Shown piece after piece: positions 54,655 to 64,000 of a stretch of 64,000 nt of DNA. The stretch lies in NCBI GenBank assembly GCA_036768485.1, contig JAVLUZ010000154.1:22621896-22685895 (forward strand). Reading direction: 5' to 3'. This DNA is from Mermis nigrescens (lineage: Eukaryota; Nematoda; Enoplea; Mermithida; Mermithidae). Under the pieces are notes generated by a model. That model had not been told where the DNA came from and made no database searches. It worked only from the letters and a program-made list of their open reading frames with translations. Position numbers and translations under genes: made by a program. Position 1 is the first letter of the stretch, and every line of letters begins with the position of its first letter.

Positions 54655-54850
54655 ATACACAGTCAAGCCTTCCCGACAGTGCGGAGTTTCCGAAAATAGG
54701 AGCACCACAGTATAGCCTTTTTGGCCTCTGGGGCAGCCGGTCTAAAGGGTTTGTCAGAAAGTTAAAATGGTCTAGAAACACATGTTAATGCTAAAATAGC
54801 GTAAAAACTTCATTAGTTCACAATAAGTGATCGGTTCCAAGCACTTTTGC
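54655..54850 (-). repeat. Dispersed repeat R, inverted copy
   Basis: CAGTATAGCCTTTTTGGCC, AAAGGGTTTGTCAGAAAG, TGGTCTAGAAA, GCTAAAATAGCGTAAAAAC and CAAGCACTTTTGCA correspond to 62,025-62,165 and, in reverse, to 60,700-60,850. It ends directly at the acceptor region of the first EGF exon. Confidence 0.62.
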
Positions 54851-54913
54851 AAAATATTTTAATTTGTTTGGCCTTAATTTTGCTATATATCTTAGCTTCT
54901 TTAAATTCTTTAG

Positions 54914-55141
54914 CAATCGACATCTGTGCAGAAAATCCATGCAAGAATAACGGCATCTGTAAAAATCTGCTCGATTTGAATACATATGAATGCAAATGTA
55001 ATTCGAATTGGACTGGAGTCAACTGTGAGATGACCAACTTTTGCGTAACGAACTCCTGTTCAGCAAATTCGATTTGTAGAAATACCGATCGAGATTACAC
55101 GTGTCAGTGCGTCATTGGCTGGACGGGTGCCCTTTGCAACA
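54914..55141 (+). CDS. EGF-ShKT-nitrobindin gene, exon with EGF repeats 1 and 2
   Basis: Two complete EGF domains, each with six cysteines in C-C-C-C-x-C-C order: the first includes NPCKNNGIC and CKCNSNWTGVNC, the second NSCSANSIC and CQCVIGWTGALC. The exon starts after ATTCTTTAG with two bases of a split codon and ends AAC A, then GTGAGT, so both ends are phase 1. EGF domains are extracellular, disulfide-bonded modules. A hydrophobic stretch (ILICLALILLYILASLNSLA) precedes the first EGF in the same frame without an ATG. It may be the translated pyrimidine tract of the intron or a real signal peptide whose start codon lies in a separate exon; the AG at 54,841 is also in the right phase. Confidence 0.9.
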
Positions 55142-56907
55142 GTGAGTCTCAATTATGTATACCTACATTTGACTGAGAAGAGAATTTTCTACGAGGTGTC
55201 CTATGATATGATTCTATTACAAATATTTGCTAGTTTATTATAATTTCTAGTTTTTCAAATTATATTTGTATCCTTTTTCTATTTTAAATCATGCGAGAAT
55301 GCCATCCAGCCTATGCATTTTAGTATTGATGCATCAAAACTTTGAATTGACTTGATATTAATTAGGACGTAACAGAGGGACATCTGTTTTCACAGAAGAG
55401 CTGAAAATTTCTATGGCTTTGACAGGCGAGAAACTGTCTTAACAGCTTAGTTTGAATAAGTATAATTCAGAGATTAATCAGAGCAACCTATTTTTTTACC
55501 GGGGCTGAGGAGTGAGGTCGGTAGCATGCAGATAATACAATAGTTTATCTACCGATATAAGATTATTCATTCATGCATCATTTAATAGCTCTTTTGATTT
55601 ATGATCTCAGTATCACTGTAGTACACAATTCTATAAGGCTTTTTTAATGAATTAAGATTTGAGAATAAACAGGATAAAAAATAATAAGTGAGATAGAATA
55701 GAAAATGAATGAATTCTAGCTGTAGGCATTGAAAAAGAATAAATAGTGTTATATTATGAATTCGCTGTAGTTTCTAATGTTATTGCAACTGAAGATGGAA
55801 AAGAATACATACAGTGAAGAGCGTTGAAAATACATTAAAGAAGAATTAGTTACATATATGAGGATTTTCTAAGGCAGAATATTCTGAAGGACTGCGAAGA
55901 TTCAGTCAATTAAAATGAATGCATGAAATACCTCGCATTAGATATCCTCGAGACTTGCATTATCAAGATCAGAATATGAAAGCAATAACTTGAAAGAACT
56001 ATTAAATTGAGTAAATCCAAAATAAAGTGATTGGTCCAGTCTTTTTGGCGCGAAACGAATAAAATTAAAGATTATGCAATAAACACTTTGATGCTTAGAA
56101 GTGCAAGTTATTTATGTGATTCAAATCTTGTCATATCTCAATGTGCGCGGCCTAACACGATGAACAGTTTATTGAAGAGGCTAGAGCTATTAGCATTTTT
56201 TTAAATAATTGATTATTAGCCATGTTTTTGATGGTCCTTTTGAATGAGTAGTTTATTCGGAATATGCAGCAGGTAAAATGGGAATTCTCACTTGGTGTTT
56301 CATTAGGTGCACCGCATGGCCAATTTTCTTCCATTTTTCGCCTTCATTGTGCCTCGTTTTCCCGATGAAATTTCCCGCTTTTTACGTGCATGTCTGCTCA
56401 TGAGCATCTTTAATATCTACTTGTGTATTTAATATAATTTAATGTCCATTCAATACCTACTTACCTACTTATTCTAATCAAAATCAATTTTTCAACTTCA
56501 ATACATGAAAAAGAACAGTAAATTCTATGACATAATTCAACTCATTAATTACAACTACATCTGAAATAACTTGCACTTCTAAGGAATAAGTTAAAAGGAA
56601 ATAAGTAAATAGAGATCACGCTAAAGCTTAATACTCGTACTTGTGTAGTGAAGCTCTATCTTCAGAATTTTTCAAGGTTTGTGCTTTTGCCCTTTTATTT
56701 GATTTAAAATAGTAACTGTGCCTTTGATTCTTTTCATTAGAACTCACTCGTATTTCTTTTCACTTAACTTTTATTTCAAGAAACCTAAGTCAGATAAGTG
56801 TAGCGTCTATTTTACCTATGTACGAGTACATCAGCACTGTGCTAACGCGATTCGTTCGTTTTTTATTTCTTGGTGTTCTGTGCACGCGATTCCAATGTTT
56901 CATTCAG
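55142..56907 (+). other. Intron between EGF exons 1 and 2
   Basis: 1.77 kb, AT-rich, phase 1, donor GTGAGT and acceptor TTTCATTCAG. No repeat family from elsewhere in the window was noticed. Confidence 0.7.
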
Positions 56908-57021
56908 AACCTTGCCCAGCTGACTTCTGCTTTAATGGTGGCTCATGCTATATTCGAGAATCCGATAATACTTATCAATGCAATTGCAAAGTAGGATACA
57001 TCGGGGAACGTTGTGAAACAG
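56908..57021 (+). CDS. EGF-ShKT-nitrobindin gene, exon with EGF repeat 3
   Basis: A 114-bp exon (38 codons), phase 1 at both ends, between TTTCATTCAG and GTTAGC. It encodes one EGF domain: PCPADFCFNGGSCY, a loop, then CNCKVGYIGERC. One exon per domain with phase 1-1 borders is the classical mobile arrangement for EGF modules. Nothing in it is missing. Confidence 0.92.
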
Positions 57022-57522
57022 GTTAGCATGCAAATGATTATATATATCATACGTAATATTAATTTTGAGATGTCTTTGTGCAGCATGCGTTATGTGTGCA
57101 GAGATCGAATTCTCATCAGGGCAGCGGATCTCTCCTTTGATTTAGTGTTATTGCAAAATCATCCAAACGTACTTGCTAAGAATATTTATAAACGCTACGA
57201 TTGAATTTTTCACGTGATCCTATGCTTTAATTTGGTGTATTAAATTTTTTAAAAAGATCATGATAAAAATAATCTTTCAGCCGTAGTTGATGAATTTTGT
57301 CGAACATAATGCCCTAAATGACCTAACAGTAAAATTTTTTTAAAAATGTAACGCGGTTTTGAAAATATTGACGTCTTAATGCACCTGACTGGATTTCGAG
57401 TGTAATAAACTTCAAAAATATTTCTTGCAATGTGTAGAAAATATCGTATTTACAAATGATGGATTAGCAAATAGCACTTCTAGCTAAATCTTTCATTATG
57501 CTGAAAACATATTTTTATTCAG
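57022..57522 (+). other. Intron between EGF repeats 3 and 4
   Basis: 501 bp, phase 1, GTTAGC donor and TTTTTATTCAG acceptor; no other feature. Confidence 0.75.
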
Positions 57523-57633
57523 ATTTTGACGATTGTGCATACAGGCCATGCCTTAACGGCGGCAAATGCATAGATAAACCCGGATCTTTTGAATGTAAAT
57601 GCGCTCATGGTTTTATGGGAAGCAAGTGTCACA
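57523..57633 (+). CDS. EGF-ShKT-nitrobindin gene, exon with EGF repeat 4
   Basis: A 111-bp exon (37 codons), phase 1-1, bounded by TTTTTATTCAG and GTAAGTTC. The domain begins DFDDC, like calcium-binding EGF repeats, and continues with RPCLNGGKC, a GSFECKC block and GFMGSKC. The usual Asn/Asp hydroxylation motif is not complete, so calcium binding is only possible. Confidence 0.92.
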
Positions 57634-58484
57634 GTAAGTTCTTTCTGCTAACATTCTGTAAGCGTTTTCAAAAGTATAGTTCAGCTTTCAGCAATAGATT
57701 AAAATCAATGAAAATCAGGGCACGGCTAGCCAGATAAAAATCAGGGCCGGGTCACTTGAAGCAACCAATTCTAAAACATACTGCAACAAAATTGAATTAC
57801 TAATCATGTAAAGTTTTAAGCTAGGAGATGTGAAGCTGTGCCTTACGAGCAGTACATAAATATGATTGATAATAATGAATATGCATAAGCATAAACTTGG
57901 ACAATCGGAGTACAGCACAAATATTAAAATGGTGAAAAATTATTCCGCACTTTCAGCATAAAATATCGATGTTTAATTGTTTTCGCATGAAAGTTCATAG
58001 GGAAAAGTTGCTAATGTTTCAACGAATATACTATTTGAGTTCAATCGAGCATAAAGCATACGCAGCCGTTTCTGCTTAAAAAGAGTTAAAGAAACCCAGT
58101 TCTGACCAAAATACTTCCTGAACACTTTTCAAAAAGCTGAAAGCACGCTCCGACATGTAAGTCGATTTCATTTCCAAAAAAACTTGCTCTTCTATGACTG
58201 CACCACATAAAGACGTGATACTCGTCAACTTTATGAATCTTTGCAGCACTAAAAGAGATCATAACAGCTCCGATTTTTTTGCGTAAAATTTTTCGGTCAT
58301 TTTGTCCTTAAAATAAATCATTACTTCCAGTTTAAAAAAACAGTGGTAGTTGACAAGACAAAATAGGTCATTTTTATTTGGCGCGGATCATAGATGATTT
58401 AGAACATTTCATTCTCGTTGAGAACGAGAACGATAATTGTTTCAGAACGATTTAGGACGATTAGAAAGTGCGTTTTATCTGCAG
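57634..58484 (+). other. Intron between EGF repeat 4 and the ShKT exon
   Basis: 851 bp, phase 1, GTAAGT donor and TTTATCTGCAG acceptor. No recognised repeat. Confidence 0.7.
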
Positions 58485-58622
58485 GGCCATGTCAAGACAT
58501 ATATCGAAGTTGCGAGTTTTGGGATGAGCAAGACAGATGTGAATCTATGCGTGCAGCAACTCAATTTTTTGATGTTAATTGTGCCGTAACGTGCGGACTG
58601 TGCGATTTCAAGAATTCTACCA
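58485..58622 (+). CDS. EGF-ShKT-nitrobindin gene, exon with ShKT domain
   Basis: A 138-bp exon (46 codons), phase 1-1. It encodes a ShK-toxin-like (ShKT/SXC) domain with all six cysteines: PCQDIYRSC, a W-containing loop with DRC, then FFDVNC, AVTC and GLC. The domain is named after a sea-anemone potassium-channel peptide but in nematodes it is a very common extracellular module of proteases and surface proteins, and the sequence gives no reason to think of toxicity. It follows the EGF repeats and is followed by the barrel exons in matching phase. Confidence 0.92.
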
Positions 58623-58642
58623 GTAAGCTTGCGGTATGATCG

Positions 58643-58795
58643 CATATGGCCGTGGGGCGTGGTCAGGGGATCTGGCTGTACCTCCAGCACCCCTCTCCCC
58701 TCCCAAAATCGATAGACCCCAAAATTGAATTTTCAGTGGTATTTTGGCAATTTGGCCCCATCGGACCTCCAGAATTCGGCAGCTGCCCATGTATG
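58643..58795. mobile_element. 153-bp hAT-like mini-element just inside an intron
   Basis: CATATGGCCGTGGGGCG at the left and GCTGCCCATGTATG at the right; the interior has TCGATAGACCCCAAAATTG and GGCCCCATCGGACC, as in 37,599. It begins 21 bp after the ShKT exon. No clear target duplication. Confidence 0.75.
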
Positions 58796-59117
58796 GTAGG
58801 ATACGTCGATCTTTTAAAAAACCTATAACCGGAAAAGTCAGAGAAAGCAAATAAATAGAAGTGAAATTCATTCAGCAAATAAACCACTGTAATTCCTAAC
58901 ATAACTGAATTCTATTGAAAAGTTAAATACTTGTTGGTTTTTTAGTTTCATAATTCGTTCGCGCTTTTCCGTTGATGATCTGAATTAGTTACATATATTT
59001 ACTTGTTTTATTGCATTACGTTTTCAGCAATTTCTACTTGCAATTGATTGCTCCTTTATATCCTCATTTAATACGAAGGTTTCAAAAATTTGTATGTAGA
59101 CTTAGATTATAATTAAG

Positions 59118-59310
59118 TCAAATCGGGCCAGCCATTGCCTCCCATACTGGAACCGTTTGAATTTCTGCTGGGCGTTTGGACAGTGAACACCAATTCTTAT
59201 CAGCATTTCCCATTTGATTTTATCCGTCATTTAACCGGTCGCTATGCAGAAACCTTGGAATTTTCAGTTCCCAATGTAACTATGTTTGATACACCTTCGC
59301 TGAATTACTC
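59118..59310 (+). CDS. EGF-ShKT-nitrobindin gene, first exon of the nitrobindin/THAP4-like barrel
   Basis: Entering in phase 1 and leaving in phase 2 (CTC, then GTAAGT), the exon encodes PPILEPFEFLLGVWTVNT, the opening of the nitrobindin (DUF1794, THAP4 C-terminal) beta-barrel with its LLG-x-W motif. It goes on through a YAETLEFSVPNV strand and FDTPSLNYS, the short loop typical of nematode members. Nitrobindins bind heme b in a lipocalin-like barrel and interact with nitric oxide or peroxynitrite. The Gly that usually follows in G-x-W-x-G is replaced, so heme binding should not be assumed. The acceptor (ATAATTAAG) is weak, but its phase agrees with the ShKT exon. Confidence 0.8.
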
Positions 59311-60101
59311 GTAAGTCACATATATTTTATTTATTAAATCTATTCGTAAAAGTGGGTAAAATTCATAAATAATGACTTCACGCCTTCATGATGCTCGCTG
59401 AGAAATTCATATGTTAGTCCTTTTTGTTTTTGTCTCGGATAAATGTAATGTAATGTCACTGCGTATTACAAAATTTCCGAGGAATAGTTTCAATGGGCCT
59501 ACTCTTTGAAATTCTTTTTTTCATCGAATCATATCTTAGAGTTGGCAGTGCGAATTAAAAAGTAGGTACGATTTGATTCAGGAAGCGTAATTAATGCACT
59601 ACGTAAGGGCCATCCTATTAATTTGGCTGGTACATGCTCAAATCGATCCAGAGTTGAAATTCTTTAGTTCGAATCTATCAGTGCCTAATTAAAAAATATA
59701 CAACAATTATTTCGCTAGGAAAATGCAATATCAAACGATTGAAAATCTGGACCTATATTAGACTTTTCCCTTGAAAATATTTCCATGTTCATCGATTTTT
59801 AATTTTAGCAGTAATATCGTCCTGCTGAGATAAAATCTTCTACTAGCTGAACTTAACTCCTGTCTTCTTATAGAATTATATTTTTTTAAAATAAATTCTA
59901 ATTTCTATATTTTTTTCTTTAATTTTTAATATCTAACTTCCTATAAAGTCTTATACTTTCTAAGAAGTGCGGTAATTTTTTTCCATTTCACTCATTAATT
60001 AACATTTATGAGAGTGGTAATGATTTTCTAATGATATTCCTGGAATGTGATATCATCGGACTGTTTTAATCTGGTTCATTATTAAAACGTTAAATTTTAA
60101 G
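59311..60101 (+). other. Intron within the nitrobindin-like region
   Basis: 791 bp, phase 2, GTAAGT donor and AAATTTTAAG acceptor; AT-rich, no repeat recognised. Confidence 0.6.
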
Positions 60102-60217
60102 ATCAGTGGCTCGTAGTTTGGATGACCTTAATGACATGCAGATTAGGGCCGGTTTTATGTCATTGAGTGCATCGTTCAACCCAAACAAAGTTTCTTTGCT
60201 GACAGTTGGCAACGACG
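60102..60217 (+). CDS. EGF-ShKT-nitrobindin gene, second barrel exon
   Basis: A 116-bp exon entering in phase 2 and ending GAC G, then GTGAGA, in phase 1. It encodes RAGFMSLSASFNPNKVSLLT and a VGNDG turn, matching the central strands of the barrel, where related proteins have a G-F-x-x-hydrophobic strand, a variable loop and an N-x-G turn. The match is weaker than for the flanking exons and rests partly on position and phase. Confidence 0.65.
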
Positions 60218-61593
60218 GTGAGAGAGACATATCTAAGTCTGAACGATAAGTTAGCCTTATTTAAGAGTAAAATCCATTTTTTTAAATTTTTATTAAAATT
60301 AAATACTTTACTACCTATTCTTAAAGATATTCTGATGTGCCCGCTGTAGCGGACCAAGAATTTTCATAAGGGAGCGTCACCTTATCTTTACCTACTAGAA
60401 CGGTCAAAAATACTTTCAAAAATTCATTCTTTATATGCTAAATAGTGTTCTGCGCTATTTTCCGGGGTCAAAAGCCTGTTTTTTCTTATGAAAATCGCTT
60501 AGATTTTTCCGGCGTATTTTGCTGACACACACGCAATTTGTAAAAACAATCATTAAAACTAAATATCTAATTTCCATTAGCCAAATCTGGAAATTTGTTT
60601 AAATGTCATAAATAGAGAAGAATTCGACGCGAGACCACACATGCATGTAAGAGAGGTGGTTCGGGGTCTGGCCCATTGAATGAAAAATTGAAAAATTTTG
60701 TTCGGGGATAATCAGGCAAAATGAAGGTAAAATACGGATGCGCTTGAAATTGACCAAAAACTGTGTAATAACGTAGTTTTGACGCTATTTTAACTCTTAT
60801 ATAAGTTTTTAGTCATTTCAACCAAAAAGGTCAATTTTTGACCCCCCCTCCCCCGCTTAGATCAAATGACCCCCTTCCCAGATAGGCCAAGCTATGCATC
60901 TGCGTGAGACGCCGTGGATATCTATTTAGAAAATTTTACACGCAGAGGTGGCTTCAAATAACAAATATTACAGTTTTATTCTTGTTCTCATACGATAGAG
61001 CTAAGTAAGATTAAAGTTTATTTAGGTCGAATCACCGTAGATGTTTAAAATTCTGCTCGAAAATCAAATATATTGATTTAGATTACCTTGATTTTGTTCT
61101 AAAAATTTTTCTGCGAGATACAAAAACATTCTATTTGCGTACAAAAACTATGTTTTCAGGTTGCATAAGTTTTTATTTGCTAAGAAATTAATGTCATAAT
61201 CATTGAATAGTGTGAAAAAATTTAAAAAATTCCAACAGATGCCAGCAAGTAATTCTAAAAAGGGCACCCATTCTTCTTCTCGCGAAATATGTTGAGCCCA
61301 CGAGGAATGGAAAGGGCGATCTCCCTTAAATCCGATTGTATGATAATATTTATATGGATAAAAATGTAATTCTCGAAAATATAGAATGTTTTATTTAACC
61401 AAAGTCAGTTCCGATATTCAAAGCAACAGAGCACAAAGTCATTAAAATTCTGATTGTACTGCGTAGTGGTATTTTGAAATTCCTTGAAGTTCTTAATTCA
61501 TTAAACGTTTTTTTATTAATAACTTACTCAATTGGAATTTCAAACATGCGTTTTATTCATTTTTGATTCTAAGTTTATTATTATAAATTCTAG
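60218..61593 (+). other. Intron within the nitrobindin-like region, with repeat R
   Basis: 1.38 kb, phase 1, donor GTGAGA and acceptor ATAAATTCTAG. Repeat R (about 60,640-60,905, with CACACATGCATG-like start and a C-rich end) is inserted in it. Confidence 0.6.
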
Positions 61594-61697
61594 GCGTCAG
61601 CTTAGTAGAGGAAGGCGAATTAGTGGATAGAACAATTAATTTCAAGTCATCAAACATCGTCTCACATCCATTAAACCTAAAATCGAGTCCAATATCG
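61594..61697 (+). CDS. EGF-ShKT-nitrobindin gene, third barrel exon
   Basis: It enters in phase 1, completing a Gly codon, and encodes GVSLVEEGELVDRTINFKSS, the strand-turn-strand of nitrobindin-like proteins (T-x-x-EEGE in nematode members), then HPLNLKSSPIS. A phase-0 donor TCG, then GTAATT, follows; if not used, the frame runs 22 codons further to a TAA. The remaining strands, including the region that holds the heme-ligating histidine in characterised nitrobindins, were not found in the last 2.3 kb and may lie beyond the window. Confidence 0.75.
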
Positions 61698-62321
61698 GTA
61701 ATTAGTTGGCTTGCTAGTGTATTGTGTAAGGACATTTGCAATAATGTTAAGCATTTGTACGCGTAAATTCTAGAAAAACTTCGTCGTTTATAGTCCATTT
61801 TTGCGAATTATAGATTAGACGACTTTTCAGTAAGATACGTGGTATTCTGGGAAATAATGTCCAAGCATTTGATCTATTCTTCAAAATTCGTCGCTTAAAG
61901 TTGTATGATTCTACATTTTTTCTTCTATTGAAAGTTTTTAAATTTTGTGAATCGACGAAAATATTGTGGATATTCTATAATTTTACCATAGACACGCAAC
62001 GCAAGCTGAGAGAGTGGCCCTCAATGAACAGTATAGCCTGTCCAAAGGGTCAGCCAGAGAGCTTTTTTCCTACGATGGCCTAGAAAAGTAGTATAAAGTC
62101 TAAAAAATAGCGCATCAACTATATTAATCTACACTTTCTACTTATTTTCAAGCATTTTTGCAGTAAATTTTTGATTTTTATTCATTTCATTTTGAGGATC
62201 TAGCTGGACCAACAGACCCTCATGTGCATGTCTGGTAGCCATGGTTCTTTCAATATGCTAATGCATTACGTTAGTATTAATCACTCGTAAATCCTTCTAA
62301 TTCAGTGACTTAGTGCAGCAG
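61698..62321. other. Downstream intron sequence with an inverted copy of repeat R
   Basis: CAGTATAGCCTGTCCAAAGG, AGAGAGCTTTTTTCC and TCAAGCATTTTTGCAG (62,025-62,165) match the copy at 54,655. No exon was recognised. Confidence 0.55.
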
Positions 62322-63226
62322 TAATGTTGTAAAAGATAAGGATTTTTTGGAAGATAAAAGATAAAGATAAAGTTGAAATTTTAAAATCTAGAAGATAAAG
62401 ATAAAGATAAAGATAAAGATACAAAATTAAGGAAGATAAAGATAAAGGTAATTTGCAAGATAAAGGAACCAAAAAGATAAAGATAAAGATAAAGATAAAG
62501 ATAAAGTGTACATATGTAAATATGGTCGTCTGGACCCAGGACAATGATGTTTGTGAAGTGCAATAAACGAGAGTAGGTGATGTAAAGCAGCCAACTGAAT
62601 GCCCTAATTTTAACACCTGAGATCAAAGAGGTGATAGGCATTAAGCACACATAAATGTAGGTTTGGGGGCTTACCCGCAGTATCTGACTGACCCACGTAC
62701 TACTATAACTGGCAGACCAATTCTTTCTTTTCACAAGCATCAAAACCCTGCTCTGTGCGCCTGTACAAAGTATACATAGTCGCAACAGTTATTGATTTTT
62801 TCAAAATTCTCTATATGTTTCCTAGGCTTGGACTCAGATTAACTTGGGTGCTAGTAGTGGTTCTCCCGCTTAGATCGGTATCACTCCCGCTTACTTAGGT
62901 TGATATACAGGCATTAGTTTGGGCCGCATGCCATAGGGTTTACACAATCGTTCGTTTTCTTTTCTTTTCTTGTATTACAATAAAACTTGAATGCGTCTAA
63001 ATGTATTTCACGTCAAACAACTTGTGTACATACTTTATCTTCCTTGCAAGATAAATTCCTATCAAAAAGATAAAGATAAAGATAAAGATAGCCTGTGATT
63101 TTTCCAAAAGATAAAGATAAAGATAAAGATAAAGATAAAAAATCGTCAAGATAAAGATAAAGATATCTTTATCTTTATCTTTATCTTGCTAAAAAGATAA
63201 AGATAAAGATATCTTTTACAACACTA
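62322..63226. mobile_element. 905-bp hAT-like element built of AGATAA repeats (perfect 8-bp TSD)
   Basis: It starts TAATGTTGTAAAAGATAAGG and ends ATCTTTTACAACACTA, an inverted pair; TGCAGCAG lies directly outside each end (62,314-62,321; 63,227-63,234). AGATAA arrays fill 62,350-62,510 and, as both strands in turn, 63,065-63,215, where AAGATAAAGATATCTTTATC makes long hairpins. The middle is unrelated AT-rich sequence. Fragments of the same family are at 38,285 and 42,660. Confidence 0.9.
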
Positions 63227-63562
63227 TGCAGCAGTCGTAAAATACATTATTCCGAAATTTTTTTATTTTATTTAATTCATTTTAATTTTCAAAGGTAACC
63301 TTCACGAGATATTATTAATGCAGAGCTAAAATAGTGTATCAAACATATTTAAAAAATGAATTGGCTGCTCGTCCAGAAAGAAGAGATGATTGAAACACGA
63401 TTCAGAATACATTTGATGCTTTATAGAAGTTTCATCTCTTGGCTTGCATTCTACCTCATTTTTTACTGGAAAGTTCATGACACTTTCTAATTTAGATAAC
63501 ATATTTCCAGATTTTTATCTATTGTTTTGATCTAAATGTAAAATAGATCTCATCCTCCGCGA
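63227..63562. other. Gene-free stretch
   Basis: AT-rich; nothing recognised. Confidence 0.5.
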
Positions 63563-63594
63563 ATGCTAAATCGAATGACTGGCAAAAACGCTTG

Positions 63595-63785
63595 TGTCTC
63601 GACAGTCCCACTAATCCCAACATTCCCATCGTTCCAACAAACCCACCGTCCCGATAGTCCCACCAAGAATCCCAGCAATCCAATTAGTCCCTATATTTCG
63701 AACAGTCCTCAACAGTCCCGCCCTTTCAACAGTCCCACAGTCCCAACACACCTACCAGTCACAACAGTTCCACCATCACATGAAG
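63595..63785 (+). repeat. CAGTCCC/CCCAACA minisatellite
   Basis: CAGTCCCAC, AGTCCCAACA and CCAACATTCCCA-type words recur through 190 bp. The open frame across it is Pro/Ser/Thr-rich and ends soon after; it has no start context or splice partner, so I treat it as simple repeat. Confidence 0.65.
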
Positions 63786-64000
63786 GAGGAAAATTCACGT
63801 AGCATCAAGCTGACCACAGTTTTACCTATTTACTGACTTGTTAGACGGCTATATTGAAATCACTCCCACATCGTATTCCATTCTCCAAGTAATTATTTTT
63901 AAATATGCTTTCTGTTTCTTCTTAAGCTCGTTTAAATGGTTTGTAATTTATTGCGTTCAAAATAGCTATGAATAACTTCTCAACGTCCGTCCGAGCTCAA
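63786..64000. other. Window end, nothing recognised
   Basis: No exon for the remaining strands of the barrel was seen before the window ends. Confidence 0.4.

Larger units (their letters stand above)
53280..54655 (+). repeat. GTGTAAA-rich arm, block H (old copy, with insertions)
   Basis: Phrases such as CATAATTGGAGAAGC, AACTCCGTATTGACTTTATAC and TTCTTTACACTTAGCG correspond to block B in diverged form; the arm ends in a degraded palindrome, ACGTGCTAACGCGATACC. Two elements are inserted (54,014-54,241; 54,417-54,572). Confidence 0.72.
48560..54913 (+). other. 6.35-kb intron or intergenic region holding an antisense gene and many repeats
   Basis: If the Reeler and EGF exons belong together this is one intron. 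It contains repeat R (48,760-49,130), a truncated MITE (49,542-49,775), a tRNA-like sequence, TIR elements at 50,034 and 52,654, the MSP-domain gene on the minus strand, GTGTAAA block H, and a T-rich acceptor region before 54,914. If instead two genes are present, the boundary between them lies here. Confidence 0.5.

Noticed and set aside
58485..58622. ShKT exon as a toxin gene
   Set aside because: It is one module between EGF repeats and a barrel domain in a large protein; ShKT modules are common in non-toxic nematode proteins.
62302..62785. Minus-strand frames with LYLYLY and IFIFIF runs
   Set aside because: They are translations of AGATAA microsatellite inside the hAT-like element.
62350..63215. 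AGATAA arrays as telomeric repeat
   Set aside because: The unit is not the nematode telomere repeat TTAGGC, the arrays are short, interrupted and bounded by transposon ends with a TSD.
63563..63802. Pro/Ser/Thr-rich frame as a mucin-like linker exon of the EGF gene
   Set aside because: The DNA is a CAGTCCC minisatellite, no phase-compatible acceptor was found, and it would not supply the missing barrel strands.

Overview
This window looks like nuclear DNA of an animal, most likely a nematode. It is AT-rich and gene-poor, and its coding exons are short, separated by long GT-AG introns and a dense population of transposons. The nematode reading rests on the domains present: a two-exon MSP-domain (major sperm protein-like) gene of about 127 codons, a six-cysteine ShKT exon, and a THAP4/nitrobindin-like heme-binding barrel linked to EGF and ShKT exons. 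I cannot name the species.

Left end (1-2,400): a degraded PIF/Harbinger transposase fragment on + faces a Myb/SANT-like exon on -, the two proteins this superfamily usually carries, followed by an unrecognised basic 3'-terminal exon. From 3,590 to about 26,930 there are almost only repeats. The main one is a very large repeat with a core flanked by inverted segments of about 170 bp, a subterminal segment of about 190 bp, kilobase arms dense in the motif GTGTAAA/TTTACAC, and a GC-rich palindrome at the outer end. Pieces of at least five copies are present, in both orientations. Smaller elements are nested in it: hAT-like MITEs of about 250-280 bp with 8-bp target-site duplications (TSDs), and several families starting TATAGTCTGTTYCA with mariner-like TA flanks.

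Middle (26,930-44,890): C2H2 zinc-finger exons on - (28,702-30,890) sit beside a 3.4-kb hAT element (31,025-34,464, TSD TTCGTGGC). A second hAT element with a transposase remnant (31,387-32,778, TSD TATGTAGG), a G/C-rich MITE (33,000-33,278) and an 800-bp long-TIR element (33,305-34,104) are nested inside it. The rest, 34,473-44,890, is more repeats: a foldback element, tandem duplications, another GTGTAAA arm carrying a 994-bp hAT-like insertion, and another core copy.

Right part (44,896-64,000): a chain of + strand exons whose splice phases all agree encodes a signal peptide and Reeler domain (three exons), four EGF repeats (three exons), a ShKT domain, and an N-terminal and middle part of a nitrobindin-like barrel (three exons). 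It is either one very long gene with an unusual secreted architecture or two adjacent genes (Reeler; EGF-ShKT-nitrobindin). The long intron at 48,560-54,913 contains the MSP-domain gene on the opposite strand. A 905-bp hAT-like element built of AGATAA repeats (62,322-63,226, TSD TGCAGCAG) and a CAGTCCC-type minisatellite close the window. All exon models here were made by eye from reading frame, splice motifs and phase; no transcript evidence was available.
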